A DNA stretch of 64,000 nucleotides from a virus: positions 31,002 to 95,001 of the IMG/VR virus record IMGVR_UViG_3300035698_017588; one strand, given 5' to 3'. Under the pieces are notes generated by a model. The model made no database searches and was not told the DNA's origin. It was given only the letters and a program-made list of their open reading frames with translations. Numbering within the stretch: position 1 is the first letter of the stretch; every line of letters begins with the position of its first letter. This document shows positions 43,115 to 51,853 of this stretch, one piece after another. Made by a program: the position numbers and the translations under genes.

Positions 43115-43564
43115 ATGACTACTCAAACAATTGAAACCCACACTTCAAAATGGGGTTTCCACCCCTGCACACGCGAAACTTGCCAAAAACTCAAGGAAGC
43201 TCATCTCTTGTTGCTCCGTGCTTTACGAGACATCAAAAGACACCAACGATGGAGCAACAAACTTGAGCCCGAAGGAGAAGAACCAAAGCACCCTTCTTTC
43301 CTGGTAAAAGACGGGCGTTTCTATCGCAGTGAAAAAGCAAAAGAAGCAAAGAACATGACTTATGGTATTACGCTTGGGACAAGCTATTGGCCCGTAGGAT
43401 TTAGATGTGAAATCCACTACTACGAACACATTCTATCCCAATACCGAAATGCCAGGAGGCCACAGGCCACAGAAGAAGAGGTAGAGCCTCTTAATTTACC
43501 AGATGACTTATGGCTTATCATCGAAAAGCTCAAAGGCTTTTATAAAATCAGCCCTGCATCCTAG
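43115..43564 (+). CDS. Hypothetical protein (149 aa), possible UGA-containing N-terminal extension from 43031
   Basis: The ATG at 43115 has AAGG 10 bases upstream and opens a soluble Lys/Arg-rich protein (WGFHPCTRETCQKLKEAHLLLL...). In the same frame 84 bases upstream is ATG-TTG-TGA (43031-43039), the same triplet start as in the PTH2 gene, followed by an open stretch without further stops. The full gene may therefore start at 43031 and include a UGA codon. A GTG-started leader of 31 codons in another frame is an alternative. Family not recognised. Confidence 0.55.
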   Translation: MTTQTIETHTSKWGFHPCTRETCQKLKEAHLLLLRALRDIKRHQRWSNKLEPEGEEPKHPSFLVKDGRFYRSEKAKEAKNMTYGITLGTSYWPVGFRCEIHYYEHILSQYRNARRPQATEEEVEPLNLPDDLWLIIEKLKGFYKISPAS

Positions 43565-44126
43565 TAATGTTGTTCTGCGGAGTATTAAGTTCTTCGGGAG
43601 TGGGCTGATAACGATGTTGCATAAGGTATGCATCCTCATGATTGTTATCATAAAAGTCCCGAAGAACAGAAATGGCTTTGAATCCTAAGTTCTTGAAAAA
43701 GAGCTGAGCATTCAAATTAGTCTCACGAATTTCAAGTGCAATTCTGTTTCGACGTTCGTGAGACAATTTGCCAAGCAATTTGCCAAGCAATTGGGACCCA
43801 ATTGTCTTTCGTTGTTCAGATGGTGTGACAGCGAAGTTCAAAATGTGCAATCGATCCTTGTGTAGTTCATAGATCATATATCCCACAATTTCATCATCAA
43901 GCTTTGCGACAATTCCGATACAATTTCGTTGACGCAAGCATCTAATGAAGTCATCTTCGATCCAGGCATGTTGAAAACATTTTGATTCAATATCCAAGAC
44001 TTCGGGCATATCTCTGCGGATCATCCAACGGATGTGGACGTTCGGAGTTTTACAATCCTTTGCCATCTTATTATCGCCAATAAATGGGAGCAACTTGAGT
44101 ACGTCGTATCTACTCAATAAGTTCAT
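43548..44126 (-). CDS. GNAT acetyltransferase, RimI-like
   Basis: 192 residues. The GNAT fold is evident: IRRDMPEVLDIESKCF at the start, IVGYMIYELHKDRLHILNFAVTPSEQRKTIGSQLL with the acetyl-CoA loop (QRKxxG variant of Q/RxxGxG/A), ALEIRETNLNAQLFFKNLGF and VLRDFY at the end, as in ribosomal-protein or N-terminal acetyltransferases. An in-frame duplication (LLGKLLGKLS) lies after the CoA loop. An alternative start is the Met at 44066. It may act on a protein N terminus, next to the other translation-linked genes here. Confidence 0.8.
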   Translation of the reverse strand: MNLLSRYDVLKLLPFIGDNKMAKDCKTPNVHIRWMIRRDMPEVLDIESKCFQHAWIEDDFIRCLRQRNCIGIVAKLDDEIVGYMIYELHKDRLHILNFAVTPSEQRKTIGSQLLGKLLGKLSHERRNRIALEIRETNLNAQLFFKNLGFKAISVLRDFYDNNHEDAYLMQHRYQPTPEELNTPQNNITRMQG

Positions 44127-44141
44127 AGCGTAATTTCCATT

Positions 44142-44882
44142 TTAAGGTTTTTTGCAGGAGTGATTCTTACAATAACAATCGGGTGGGCACGGGCAATTTA
44201 GAGGGGATTCATTGGCATGATCACAATAAATCGGGCTCTGAAACTCTCGAAGTTTCGGTTTCTCAGGAGAATCCAAGTTAGCTATAGGTGACTCCGACAA
44301 TCCGACACGATTTACGTGTTCATCGATTTGTTGCCGAGCTTCTCTAACGGCAGTCTCAAACACTTCCTCTGTCACAGTGGCGATGAAGTCCAAATTGGAT
44401 CGATCTTGATCAGCATGATCCAATAAATTGATCATTTCTGTCATTTCGGACTTGGTCGGTCTCTTACCGTCTTTCATTTTCTGTTTGAGTAATTCCTTAA
44501 CCTGCCGAATTTCAGTATTCTGCCGTTCTTCAATGTCACTCGCGTACGCGATCAGAGTCTTTTTCTGATCAGGAAGTTCATATCTTGGCATTCCCTCACC
44601 ATTGTATCGACGGATGGTACAGGGGGTTCCCTCTCCCTTACCAATCGATGTAAGCACTTCAGCGAATTGTAAGAGGGACATATCAACCTTAATCAGAGAT
44701 TTCCCAAATTCTGGGCAATGACGATCGAAGGGGTCCATGGAATCTCCGCCGTCAGAGACGGCAATTTCAATCCCAATCCAGTGTGAGTGCTTGATTTTGG
44801 AACCGTAAAGGTCTGTATCCCCGGAGGTTTTTACCACCCGCATGGTACCCCTATTAGTCGCTTCCATTGTATTCTCTTGCAC
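44142..44882 (-). CDS. Hypothetical protein with Cys-rich tail (246 aa)
   Basis: The central part is beta-rich then helical (IEERQNTEIRQVKELLKQKMKDGKRPTKSE). The C terminus has CDHANESPLNCPCPPDCYCKNHSC, a Cys/His cluster that probably binds zinc. The N-terminal part (SHWIGIEIAVSDGG, DMSLLQFAEVL) recalls phage proteins acting on single strands or nucleotides, but no family is recognised. Fifteen bases upstream of the acetyltransferase gene. Confidence 0.6.
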   Translation of the reverse strand: MQENTMEATNRGTMRVVKTSGDTDLYGSKIKHSHWIGIEIAVSDGGDSMDPFDRHCPEFGKSLIKVDMSLLQFAEVLTSIGKGEGTPCTIRRYNGEGMPRYELPDQKKTLIAYASDIEERQNTEIRQVKELLKQKMKDGKRPTKSEMTEMINLLDHADQDRSNLDFIATVTEEVFETAVREARQQIDEHVNRVGLSESPIANLDSPEKPKLREFQSPIYCDHANESPLNCPCPPDCYCKNHSCKKP

Positions 44883-44976
44883 TAGATAAATGTATTAATA
44901 GAACTATCGATTTAACACGCAAATGGATTTTTGCAACAGACTCTCAGAGTCATATTCATCGAACTGGAGAAAAACC

Positions 44977-45543
44977 ATGAAACGATTAATCGCATTGCTG
45001 GTCCTACTCACCTGCACCACGCTAAGAGCCGAAGACAAACCAAACGTTATTATCATTCAAGCCGCCGATATGGGTCTGAATGACATGAGTTACCATGCAC
45101 AAGAGTACCCTCAAACACGGGCTCTTGATTCTTTTATCGCAAACGGCGTCATCTTCAGCAGAGCCTATTCCGTCGCCCCCGATAACGTACCAGGACGATT
45201 CGGGGTTTTAACTGGCTTGTACCCACAAAAATTCGGCATTGAAGCGAACCCACGAGACGAACACGCCAAAGAAGAAGTCAAATTCTGGCCGAAAGACGCG
45301 AAACACATTGGTTACTACGCCGGAAAAGCAGGATACGAATCAGCTTACTTCGGAGACTGGGAATTCGGATATGATCCTGGTGAATTACCATGGGAGACTG
45401 GATTTGGAGAATATGCTGGATGTGTCCGACGACACTCAAGTTATTATGTCCAACCTGCCATGTCAAGCAAGGGAAAAGTCGATAAGTTCATGCTGCAACC
45501 AGCAGGAACAGAGCTATGGAAGAGTGTCGAAAATGGAATCTAG
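44977..45543 (+). pseudogene. Truncated secreted sulfatase
   Basis: 188 residues with a signal peptide (MKRLIALLVLLTCTTLRAE) and the start of an arylsulfatase/alkaline-phosphatase-superfamily domain: PNVIIIQAADMGLNDMS, TRALDSFIANGVIFSRAYSVAPDNVPGRFGVLTG. In sulfatases the catalytic Cys/Ser sits in C/S-x-P-S/A-R; here the motif reads APDNVPGRFG, so the formylglycine residue is missing. Sulfatases are normally above 400 residues. The frame ends at TAG and runs about 30 codons more without similarity. Sulfatases abound in planctomycetes, so this is probably a captured, degraded or repurposed gene. Confidence 0.7.
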
Positions 45544-45615
45544 ACAATCGTGAAGTGGAAAATGTTTCAAGAGGGGGAGAAATTTGCGATCGACCAGAAG
45601 TACAAGGACTTCGAT

Positions 45616-45960
45616 TCAAGACGATAAATTGTTCTTGTACTTATCAACTTGGGTAATCTCTTCCGCGAAGATATTATGACAAGTGCCGCTATGGGAAATC
45701 GATTTATTGATTTTCTCCAGCGGCACTCGCCCTGTTAAAATCATAAGACAATCCATAAGACAATCTCCTTCGCCAATCTTTTTGAAAGCATCGGTAAGCT
45801 TAGCATATTCCTGCTGTACTAATTCCGGTGTTCCGTGCGTCAAAAGAGTGCCGGTATTCTTATCAAACAAGACCGCGATTTCTGGGCCTATACTAGTAGC
45901 GTCATCTGGGCCACGATGCCAAATGTAATTTCCGTCTTGTAAATCATAATAAAATTCCAT
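45616..45960 (-). CDS. Hypothetical protein (114 aa)
   Basis: Small soluble protein (MEFYYDLQDGNYIWHRGPDD...). A short in-frame repetition (CLMDCLM) is present. No recognised domain. Intergenic space on both sides contains no other open frame that I support. Confidence 0.5.
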   Translation of the reverse strand: MEFYYDLQDGNYIWHRGPDDATSIGPEIAVLFDKNTGTLLTHGTPELVQQEYAKLTDAFKKIGEGDCLMDCLMILTGRVPLEKINKSISHSGTCHNIFAEEITQVDKYKNNLSS

Positions 45961-46056
45961 TTATGATGTGCCGCCAGTTAGAATTGTGAGACAAAAGTTC
46001 ACTTTACCTAATACGCCGCACACTATAGACTAAAGACGGGTCTTCGAGGCTCTCCT

Positions 46057-46266
46057 TTAGCTTTCCTTGCGTTTCGATGCATCTGATCGATTGTCTACAG
46101 GTCTCGCCGCCCGAAGCACTTTTCGGGGCTCTTCTCTGGATCGAAAACCATATGGACAGTGGCGACAACTGTTCTCACAACAATAGCCTCTACCACTGAG
46201 AAAATGGGCGGTCAGAACCATCTTACCATCCTCGTAATAAAAATCCTTTTGTGGATCTAACTTCAT
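46057..46266 (-). CDS. DUF5522-type Cys-rich small protein (69 aa)
   Basis: The signature DFYYEDGKMVLTAHFLSGRGYCCENSCRHCPYGF matches the small family of bacterial proteins with CC-x2-C-x-HCPY (DUF5522), presumed metal binding. The C-terminal 30 residues are basic. GGAG precedes the ATG. Role unknown. Confidence 0.7.
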   Translation of the reverse strand: MKLDPQKDFYYEDGKMVLTAHFLSGRGYCCENSCRHCPYGFRSREEPRKVLRAARPVDNRSDASKRKES

Positions 46267-46280
46267 TGCAGGAGTGACCT

Positions 46281-46514
46281 ATGAATTGCCAATATTACTG
46301 TCGCATAAGAGGTTTGGACGACGATGAATGGGCAGGATACCAAGCAAAAGATCACATCGAAGCCGCATCGGAGTACGCCAAAGACGTATCAAGGCAAGTC
46401 ACAGAACATGATCCAAACAGTTATGTGAAAGACATAACCGTAGAAGTATACAGTGTCAAGTCAGAAGAATTTTGGAGAATCGATATTGACATGATTCACA
46501 TAAGAAGAATATGA
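46281..46514 (+). CDS. Hypothetical protein (77 aa)
   Basis: Divergent from the DUF5522 gene with 14 bases between starts. Small alpha/beta protein (YYCRIRGLDDDEWAGYQAKDHIEAASEYAKDVSR...). Ends in TGA and abuts the convergent deformylase gene. Family not recognised. Confidence 0.55.
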   Translation: MNCQYYCRIRGLDDDEWAGYQAKDHIEAASEYAKDVSRQVTEHDPNSYVKDITVEVYSVKSEEFWRIDIDMIHIRRI

Positions 46515-46946
46515 TCAAGCAGGCTGCTTAAGACACCATTTCGATTTTTCGTCGATCATAATACCGCAGAGGTGGTCGTATTCGTGCTGGAAAACCACGG
46601 CTTCGGTACCACCAATAACCTTCTCTATCTTCTGGCCGATGATATTATCATATCGGACTACCAAACCCGGCGACCGCAAAACATCGAACGATTGACCCGG
46701 TAAAGAAAGACACCCCTCTTGGCATTTGAAAACATCCGTGTGAACTTTCACGATCTCTGGATTGACAACCAGCTCCCCAGAAGCCCAAAAGAACCGTTTA
46801 TCGGAACCAACTTGTGGGGCTGAGATACCAATACCATCGTTTTCTTGCATTATCTGCAACGATTTCAACGCTTCTTCCAAGGTCGGCGGCTCGGGATTTG
46901 TGCATGGTACGCGGAGGTTTGGGCTCGGATCTTTTACTAATTGCAT
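46515..46946 (-). CDS. def: Peptide deformylase
   Basis: 143 residues with all three motifs: GIGISAPQVG (38-47), EGCLSLP with metal ligand Cys79, and QHEYDHL (120-126) with both His ligands and the catalytic Glu. It removes the formyl group from new proteins. Phage copies occur in marine phages, where they are thought to sustain protein turnover during infection. The N terminus overlaps the upstream small gene in another frame by about 150 bases. Confidence 0.93.
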   Translation of the reverse strand: MQLVKDPSPNLRVPCTNPEPPTLEEALKSLQIMQENDGIGISAPQVGSDKRFFWASGELVVNPEIVKVHTDVFKCQEGCLSLPGQSFDVLRSPGLVVRYDNIIGQKIEKVIGGTEAVVFQHEYDHLCGIMIDEKSKWCLKQPA

Positions 46947-47118
46947 TTGGATTCACTGCTTGTTGATGATCAAGGGCTTCATTGATAAGTCGGTATTGCA
47001 TATGTAGGGGCTGCTCTGCTAACAACTCCCACATTGCATTAGCTGAACGTTCCAATTTCCGAGGATGGATCTTAGAACGACGTGCAGCCTCAGAATAGAG
47101 TTCCTCTAAGTCTTTCAT
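46798..47118 (-). CDS. Hypothetical protein (106 aa), overlapping the deformylase start
   Basis: The first 57 codons lie outside any other gene and look coding: a helical, charged segment (MKDLEELYSEAARRSKIHPRKLERSANAMWELL). The remaining frame overlaps the deformylase gene in another frame. Either the full 106 residues are made or the protein has lost its original end. Family not recognised. Confidence 0.5.
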   Translation of the reverse strand: MKDLEELYSEAARRSKIHPRKLERSANAMWELLAEQPLHMQYRLINEALDHQQAVNPNAISKRSEPKPPRTMHKSRAADLGRSVEIVADNARKRWYWYLSPTSWFR

Positions 47119-47148
47119 GTCTATCTCCAGAATGAACCATTAGTATGT

Positions 47149-47811
47149 TCATTCTGATGAATCGTCAGACTCAAGGCATGGCGGAGTATCAGCACTCGGA
47201 TCGACACTGTCGTGATCCACAGACTCAGCAGACGATTCATACGCAGGCTGCTCAGCAAATGCCAAAGAAAACGTCGAAATGCCCTTAGCAACTTCGACAG
47301 CAGATTCAGTGCCAAGGTATTCATTGGCCTCCGCGAATCGTTTAGTATAAGCGGCCCAGAGAGGTTGGCCCTTATGAAAGACTTTTTTCGCTTTTTCAAG
47401 GCCATCCGGAAGAGACATTGAATCAGCAGTATTGCAGATTCGATCGGCGATTTTCAAGACCAATGCACCAATCGATTTGTCAACAAATGAATCAATGTAA
47501 GTTGCTTTCGCTTCTAGATCTCGATCATCGCCTTCGAAAGTCAACTCTTTCACCAAATCGGCGACTTCCGTTCCCCAATCTTTTCGAATATCAGCGTCAG
47601 TAGCACTGGTATCCTCCACCAAATCGTGGAACATAGCCGCTTCCCATAGCACTTTGTACTTCTGGTCGACGATCCCCCATCCCTGTAACTGACGCATCAG
47701 ATCTAGTGGATGAATGATATACGGGATTCGACAGTCACCGATCTTCTTTCTGACTTGGCGACCGTGATGCTTGATTGCGTAATTGAGTTGATGTTCGAAA
47801 GTGATTTTCAT
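47149..47811 (-). CDS. HD-domain protein, RelA/SpoT-type (small alarmone hydrolase-like)
   Basis: 220 residues. YAIKHHGRQVRKK...YIIHPLDLM, AAMFHDLVEDTSATDADI, and VLKIADRICNTADS are the (p)ppGpp hydrolase motifs with the HD metal site. No synthetase domain is present, as in MESH1-type hydrolases. It would lower alarmone levels in the infected cell. The C-terminal 40 residues are acidic and disordered. Its start overlaps the upstream gene's end. A nucleotide phosphohydrolase role in DNA precursor metabolism is an alternative. Confidence 0.75.
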   Translation of the reverse strand: MKITFEHQLNYAIKHHGRQVRKKIGDCRIPYIIHPLDLMRQLQGWGIVDQKYKVLWEAAMFHDLVEDTSATDADIRKDWGTEVADLVKELTFEGDDRDLEAKATYIDSFVDKSIGALVLKIADRICNTADSMSLPDGLEKAKKVFHKGQPLWAAYTKRFAEANEYLGTESAVEVAKGISTFSLAFAEQPAYESSAESVDHDSVDPSADTPPCLESDDSSE

Positions 47812-48581
47812 CTTGAATGATCTTCAAAGTAAATGTCGGAATTGACGGTTTCAGGAATCAAGTCAGAGACTTTCTCTTCGTATTGCCGAATCTTGCCTCC
47901 ATTTCTGGAATCAGAAAGCAAACGATTCAGAGTCCGAATGTCCCTAATATCTTGATCATCAATGTACATGTCAAGAGCAATTCTCTTAACACGTTCGATA
48001 TAGGGTGGCATCGTAGCATCAATGTCTTGAGGCGACAGAACCGGACTAAAGTCCTGAGTTCTGACCAAGTCACGAGTATAGCCAACATGAGCTGGGACAC
48101 GGCTAGTCCGGAACACCATATCCCACTGCATACCACGCCTTTGCCATTCTTCTTCATCGACATCATCCGGTCGATCTTGATCAGTCCAGTATGAGTAATC
48201 GGTAACAGCGAGATCCGGCAAAGAATTGTTCAACATGTCGACGAAAGAATCATGCTGAGTGAACACGAGAATCAGGAACCCATCCCCGGTAGGGAAAAGA
48301 ACCGTTGAGCATGAATAATCGACGCTGGGATCTCGCTCCCCTGCCAAGACGTTTTTCATACGATCATTGATGTCATTTCTAACAAAGCCAGCTGGGTTGA
48401 CCTTCGATGGTCCAAGCCCGACTGACCAGAGATCATAGAAATAGACAATTTCACGAGTCACGTAATCTGTGAACATTTCTCCAGCTTCTTCCTTCACCTT
48501 GACGGCGAGAGAACTGAGAGCCGTATGTAAATGGTTCAGTGGTGACTCAGTTCGAAACGCATTGTAAAGGTTAAGATTCAT
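47808..48581 (-). CDS. Hypothetical protein (257 aa)
   Basis: Family not recognised. Mixed alpha/beta with an acidic stretch (DQDRPDDVDEEEWQRRG). It shares a CATG with the start codon of the divergent NucS-like gene. Probably cotranscribed with the HD-domain gene, with which it overlaps by four bases. Confidence 0.6.
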   Translation of the reverse strand: MNLNLYNAFRTESPLNHLHTALSSLAVKVKEEAGEMFTDYVTREIVYFYDLWSVGLGPSKVNPAGFVRNDINDRMKNVLAGERDPSVDYSCSTVLFPTGDGFLILVFTQHDSFVDMLNNSLPDLAVTDYSYWTDQDRPDDVDEEEWQRRGMQWDMVFRTSRVPAHVGYTRDLVRTQDFSPVLSPQDIDATMPPYIERVKRIALDMYIDDQDIRDIRTLNRLLSDSRNGGKIRQYEEKVSDLIPETVNSDIYFEDHSR

Positions 48582-49275
48582 GGATATTTCCTGTTCGGTG
48601 TCGTGGGCGACGGTGCAAGATACGTGGGTTGCTTACCTGAACTGTAGCGTTCTTTATGATGGAACAGCAGTTGGAGCATTGAGTAGGGGTGATTACCTAC
48701 TCATTAAAAAACATGATGGAAGTGTCTCGATCCACGGTGGCAGTTTAAATCAACCACGCAACTACATCCGTTGTACAGAAGTAAAGACCAAAGAAAAATC
48801 CATCATATTTATCAACAAGAAGGAACGTTTGGTAGTTGAAGTAGCGAAGCTCCATTGGATGCAACCAATAAGATCATGGTCAGAAAACAAAGTCGCCATC
48901 TACAAAAGCGAACGACAACTGGTCGAGAAATTCTGCAAGAATATCAAAACACTTCTACCAGAAGCATATGGCGGAGAAGTGGTTCTTGAGTACCGGATTC
49001 CTGGAAATGGAACAGTCGATATCGGAATCTTCAAGCCCAACGAAACTTGGCTGATTGAAGTCAAGAGAAAAAGAGCGACACAGGCAACAACCGGCCAGAT
49101 TCTAAAATACCGTGATCATTACTCCGAAGAGCATCAACCCAATCTTCTGCTTGTAGCCCCTGATATCTCAGACAACGGGCTCGCTTACGCTGAATCGAAC
49201 AATATTCGGTTCATCCCTCTTGATTGGGACCCGATTCCCGGCGATTTTGAGAGACTGCTCGCAAAAAGTCGGTGA
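48580..49275 (+). CDS. NucS/EndoMS-like endonuclease
   Basis: 231 residues. The N-terminal beta domain (GDYLLIKKHDGSVSIHG...PRNYI) and the C-terminal PD-(D/E)XK core (NGTVDIGIFKPNETWLIEVKRKRATQATTGQILKY) follow the layout of NucS/EndoMS, the mismatch endonuclease of archaea and actinobacteria. The Asp and Glu-x-Lys catalytic residues are present. It may act in phage DNA repair or on host DNA. Start codon overlaps the divergent gene's start. Confidence 0.8.
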   Translation: MDISCSVSWATVQDTWVAYLNCSVLYDGTAVGALSRGDYLLIKKHDGSVSIHGGSLNQPRNYIRCTEVKTKEKSIIFINKKERLVVEVAKLHWMQPIRSWSENKVAIYKSERQLVEKFCKNIKTLLPEAYGGEVVLEYRIPGNGTVDIGIFKPNETWLIEVKRKRATQATTGQILKYRDHYSEEHQPNLLLVAPDISDNGLAYAESNNIRFIPLDWDPIPGDFERLLAKSR

Positions 49276-49290
49276 AGAGTGGGACTTACC

Positions 49291-50052
49291 CTAATAGAGT
49301 CCGCCAATTAAATCGCCAGTACGGCTCTGCCAAGCCTGAATGAAATTAGCAGCTTCTAACATTCGATCAGGCGTACCACAATCGAACCAAGCTTGATGAA
49401 TTCGATTATAGGTCACGTGCTTACGCTTGATGTAAAGATTAATCAGATCCGTAATCTCATATTGACCACGGGAGCCCTTCTCCAATTCTCTAGCGTAAGC
49501 TGGAGCATCTGCATCAAAATGATAGGCACCAGTAACAGCCCATTGTGATGGCGGCTGCAGAGGCTTCTCGACAACGAAATCGATAACGCGATACTCACCA
49601 AAAGACACCACACCATAATCTGACGGATCAGCTACCTTGCAAATGTTCAAGGAATTTGGAGCCGGAGGATTACCAACATTATCGATGAAAATATTGTCGC
49701 CCAATAGCAAGGTCGATGGCCGACCATGAAGCCAATTATCCGCAATAGTATAAGCCTGAGCAATACCGCCAGTAGGATCATCTTGAATCGTGTAAAAGAT
49801 TCTAACATCGTCACGGACTTGCATATCCAGAAGATCTCTAGTCAATTCTAGACTACGTTGACCGTTCGTGATTACCATTATATCCTTAATTCCAGCCGTA
49901 ACCATGGTTGAAATAGGATACAGAATCATCGGTTTATCATAGACCGGCAAAAGATGTTTAGAAATCACATCAGTGCACGGAGTAAGACGAGTTCCAAGAC
50001 CACCAGCAAGGATAATGCCAGCTCTATCTTTCAAACCATTCATCATTATCAA
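49291..50052 (-). CDS. rmlA: Glucose-1-phosphate thymidylyltransferase
   Basis: 253 residues. IILAGGLGTRLTPCTDVISKHLLPVYDKPMILYPISTM is the family's nucleotide-binding signature. LLGDNIF, VVEKP and QYEITDLINLY match conserved substrate positions. It makes dTDP-glucose, the first step of dTDP-rhamnose synthesis. The normal length is about 290 residues, so this is a compact form. It overlaps the dehydratase gene by 29 bases. Confidence 0.93.
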   Translation of the reverse strand: MIMMNGLKDRAGIILAGGLGTRLTPCTDVISKHLLPVYDKPMILYPISTMVTAGIKDIMVITNGQRSLELTRDLLDMQVRDDVRIFYTIQDDPTGGIAQAYTIADNWLHGRPSTLLLGDNIFIDNVGNPPAPNSLNICKVADPSDYGVVSFGEYRVIDFVVEKPLQPPSQWAVTGAYHFDADAPAYARELEKGSRGQYEITDLINLYIKRKHVTYNRIHQAWFDCGTPDRMLEAANFIQAWQSRTGDLIGGLY

Positions 50053-50977
50053 GATACCATTTTACAGTAGAACGAAGATCTTTATCGACCGATTTCTGAG
50101 GTTTCCAGTTCCAACGAGAACAAGCACTGTAATTATCAACGCTGTAACGAAAATCGTGACCCGGTCGGTCAGCCACATGATTCATTAAACGACGAAGACC
50201 TCGATATCCAGACAAAGTCTCATAATGGTCGATGATTTGTTCTACGATCTGATTGTTAGTCAGACAATCTTTGGCACCAACAACGATTGATTCGTCATAA
50301 TGCGACGAATTCATCACAGTCCAAATGAATGAACAAAAATCGTCGACATGAATCCAATCCCGGATGTTACTACCATCACCATAAATATGGATCGGGTTTT
50401 TCAGCATCAATGATTGGATTGTCTTCGGAATGAACTTGTTTGCAGCTTGATGAGGACCGAAGTTGTTCGTACAATTAATCGTAGTGGCGTTAAGGCCATA
50501 TGTCTGACGATAAGATCGCACCAAATGATCACAAGCAGCTTTCGAGGCTGAATATGGTGAATTTGGTCGGTATTGTGATTCTACTGTGAATAGAGGATCA
50601 TGCTCATCATCTAATGAACCAAAGACCTCATCAGTCGAAATATGGATCAAACGAGCATCAAAATGCCGGGCTAATTCCAGAACGTTCTGAGTAGCCGCCA
50701 CATTATTCATAACCGTCGATATGGGATTTCTAATGCTGACGTCAACATGTGACTGAGCAGCAAAATGCACGATAACATGGATACCATCAGTATCGATTAA
50801 TCGAGAGGGTACTCCTTCAGCCAAATCAGCAAGAATATGAGAATAACTGTCAGGACCACCCAAAATATAACTCGGGTTGACTTTATCAACACCCACTACC
50901 GAGATATTACTACCCCTCAAGCTCTTTCGAAAGTTGGTCCCAATGAAGCCCGAGGCTCCGGTAATCAATAATCGCAT
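50024..50977 (-). CDS. rmlB: dTDP-glucose 4,6-dehydratase
   Basis: 317 residues from the ATG at 50977 (MRLLITGASGFIGTNF). NAD-binding GASGFIG, IHISTDEVFGSL, YSASKAACD (Tyr-x-x-x-Lys) and NCTNNFGPHQ are diagnostic for RmlB. It converts dTDP-glucose to the 4-keto-6-deoxy sugar. The start lies inside the end of the upstream reductase gene, showing coupling. Confidence 0.93.
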   Translation of the reverse strand: MRLLITGASGFIGTNFRKSLRGSNISVVGVDKVNPSYILGGPDSYSHILADLAEGVPSRLIDTDGIHVIVHFAAQSHVDVSIRNPISTVMNNVAATQNVLELARHFDARLIHISTDEVFGSLDDEHDPLFTVESQYRPNSPYSASKAACDHLVRSYRQTYGLNATTINCTNNFGPHQAANKFIPKTIQSLMLKNPIHIYGDGSNIRDWIHVDDFCSFIWTVMNSSHYDESIVVGAKDCLTNNQIVEQIIDHYETLSGYRGLRRLMNHVADRPGHDFRYSVDNYSACSRWNWKPQKSVDKDLRSTVKWYLDNDEWFER

Positions 50978-51818
50978 TCGAATCAGATCTGTTAGCAAAG
51001 CACCGGTCCACAGCTGCACTTACATCAGTCCATTGCACTCCGGCTTCTGTCGATTTCTCATTAGAAATAACACAATTAGACCTGGGTACGTCAACAAAAG
51101 AATTAAATTCTTCGATGGTCATCCACTTCGGCGAATTTACGAATCCATGTTTTTCTGCAATCGCTAGAACTTCGGGAGCCGTGATCGGACCAGTATTCAC
51201 CATATTATAAACACCAGGCTCAATATCAAACTCCCAAAACAATGGGAGATTAGCAACGAATTCTTCCACCCAAGTAACACTATTCTGGGTAACAACCTGC
51301 TGATCGTAAGCCAATAATTTATCAAGGTAATTCCTCGATCCTTCTCGAATCGAAAACGGCATCCGGATTCGCCAGATATAACAGTTATCCTTGACTACCT
51401 TTTCTCCATGAGCCTTTGTGCCTGAATACCAACTAGAATTGTCAGTCTCAAATGAGAAATTAGGGGCATCAGTCTCATCGAAGACCTTATCATAGCCATC
51501 GTAAAGGCATCCAGAGCTAATGTGACCCCAATTCACATCAGCTGTCTTGGTAGCAATTGAAATTATCTCAGGAAGGATAACGTTCGCACGGTAACATTCA
51601 TATTTCTCTTCTTCACAAGCGGCTACATTGGGCTTGCCAGTATAACCAGCAGCATTGATCACAAAATCGCAACGTCCGTTAATAAAGTCGAATAACTCGA
51701 ACGGATGATAATAGTCCAACTCCACACGGCTTGGAGCTACATATGGAATTTTACATTGGTCAAGGTATTCAAGAATGAATGAACCAATATAACCAGAACC
51801 ACCTAGAACAAGAATCAT
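50910..51818 (-). CDS. rmlD: dTDP-4-dehydrorhamnose reductase-like protein
   Basis: 302 residues of the short-chain reductase superfamily: LVLGGSGYIGSF, VINAAGYTGKPNVAACE, ISSGCLYDGY, WYSGTKAHGEKVV (Tyr-x-x-x-Lys), then a C-terminal domain. It resembles RmlD, which makes dTDP-L-rhamnose. No RmlC epimerase is in the window, so the product could be a different dTDP-6-deoxysugar, or the epimerase is elsewhere. Confidence 0.8.
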   Translation of the reverse strand: MILVLGGSGYIGSFILEYLDQCKIPYVAPSRVELDYYHPFELFDFINGRCDFVINAAGYTGKPNVAACEEEKYECYRANVILPEIISIATKTADVNWGHISSGCLYDGYDKVFDETDAPNFSFETDNSSWYSGTKAHGEKVVKDNCYIWRIRMPFSIREGSRNYLDKLLAYDQQVVTQNSVTWVEEFVANLPLFWEFDIEPGVYNMVNTGPITAPEVLAIAEKHGFVNSPKWMTIEEFNSFVDVPRSNCVISNEKSTEAGVQWTDVSAAVDRCFANRSDSNAIIDYRSLGLHWDQLSKELEG

Positions 51819-51853
51819 GAAACCTACCTCTGATAAACAATTTTGTGGTTTAT

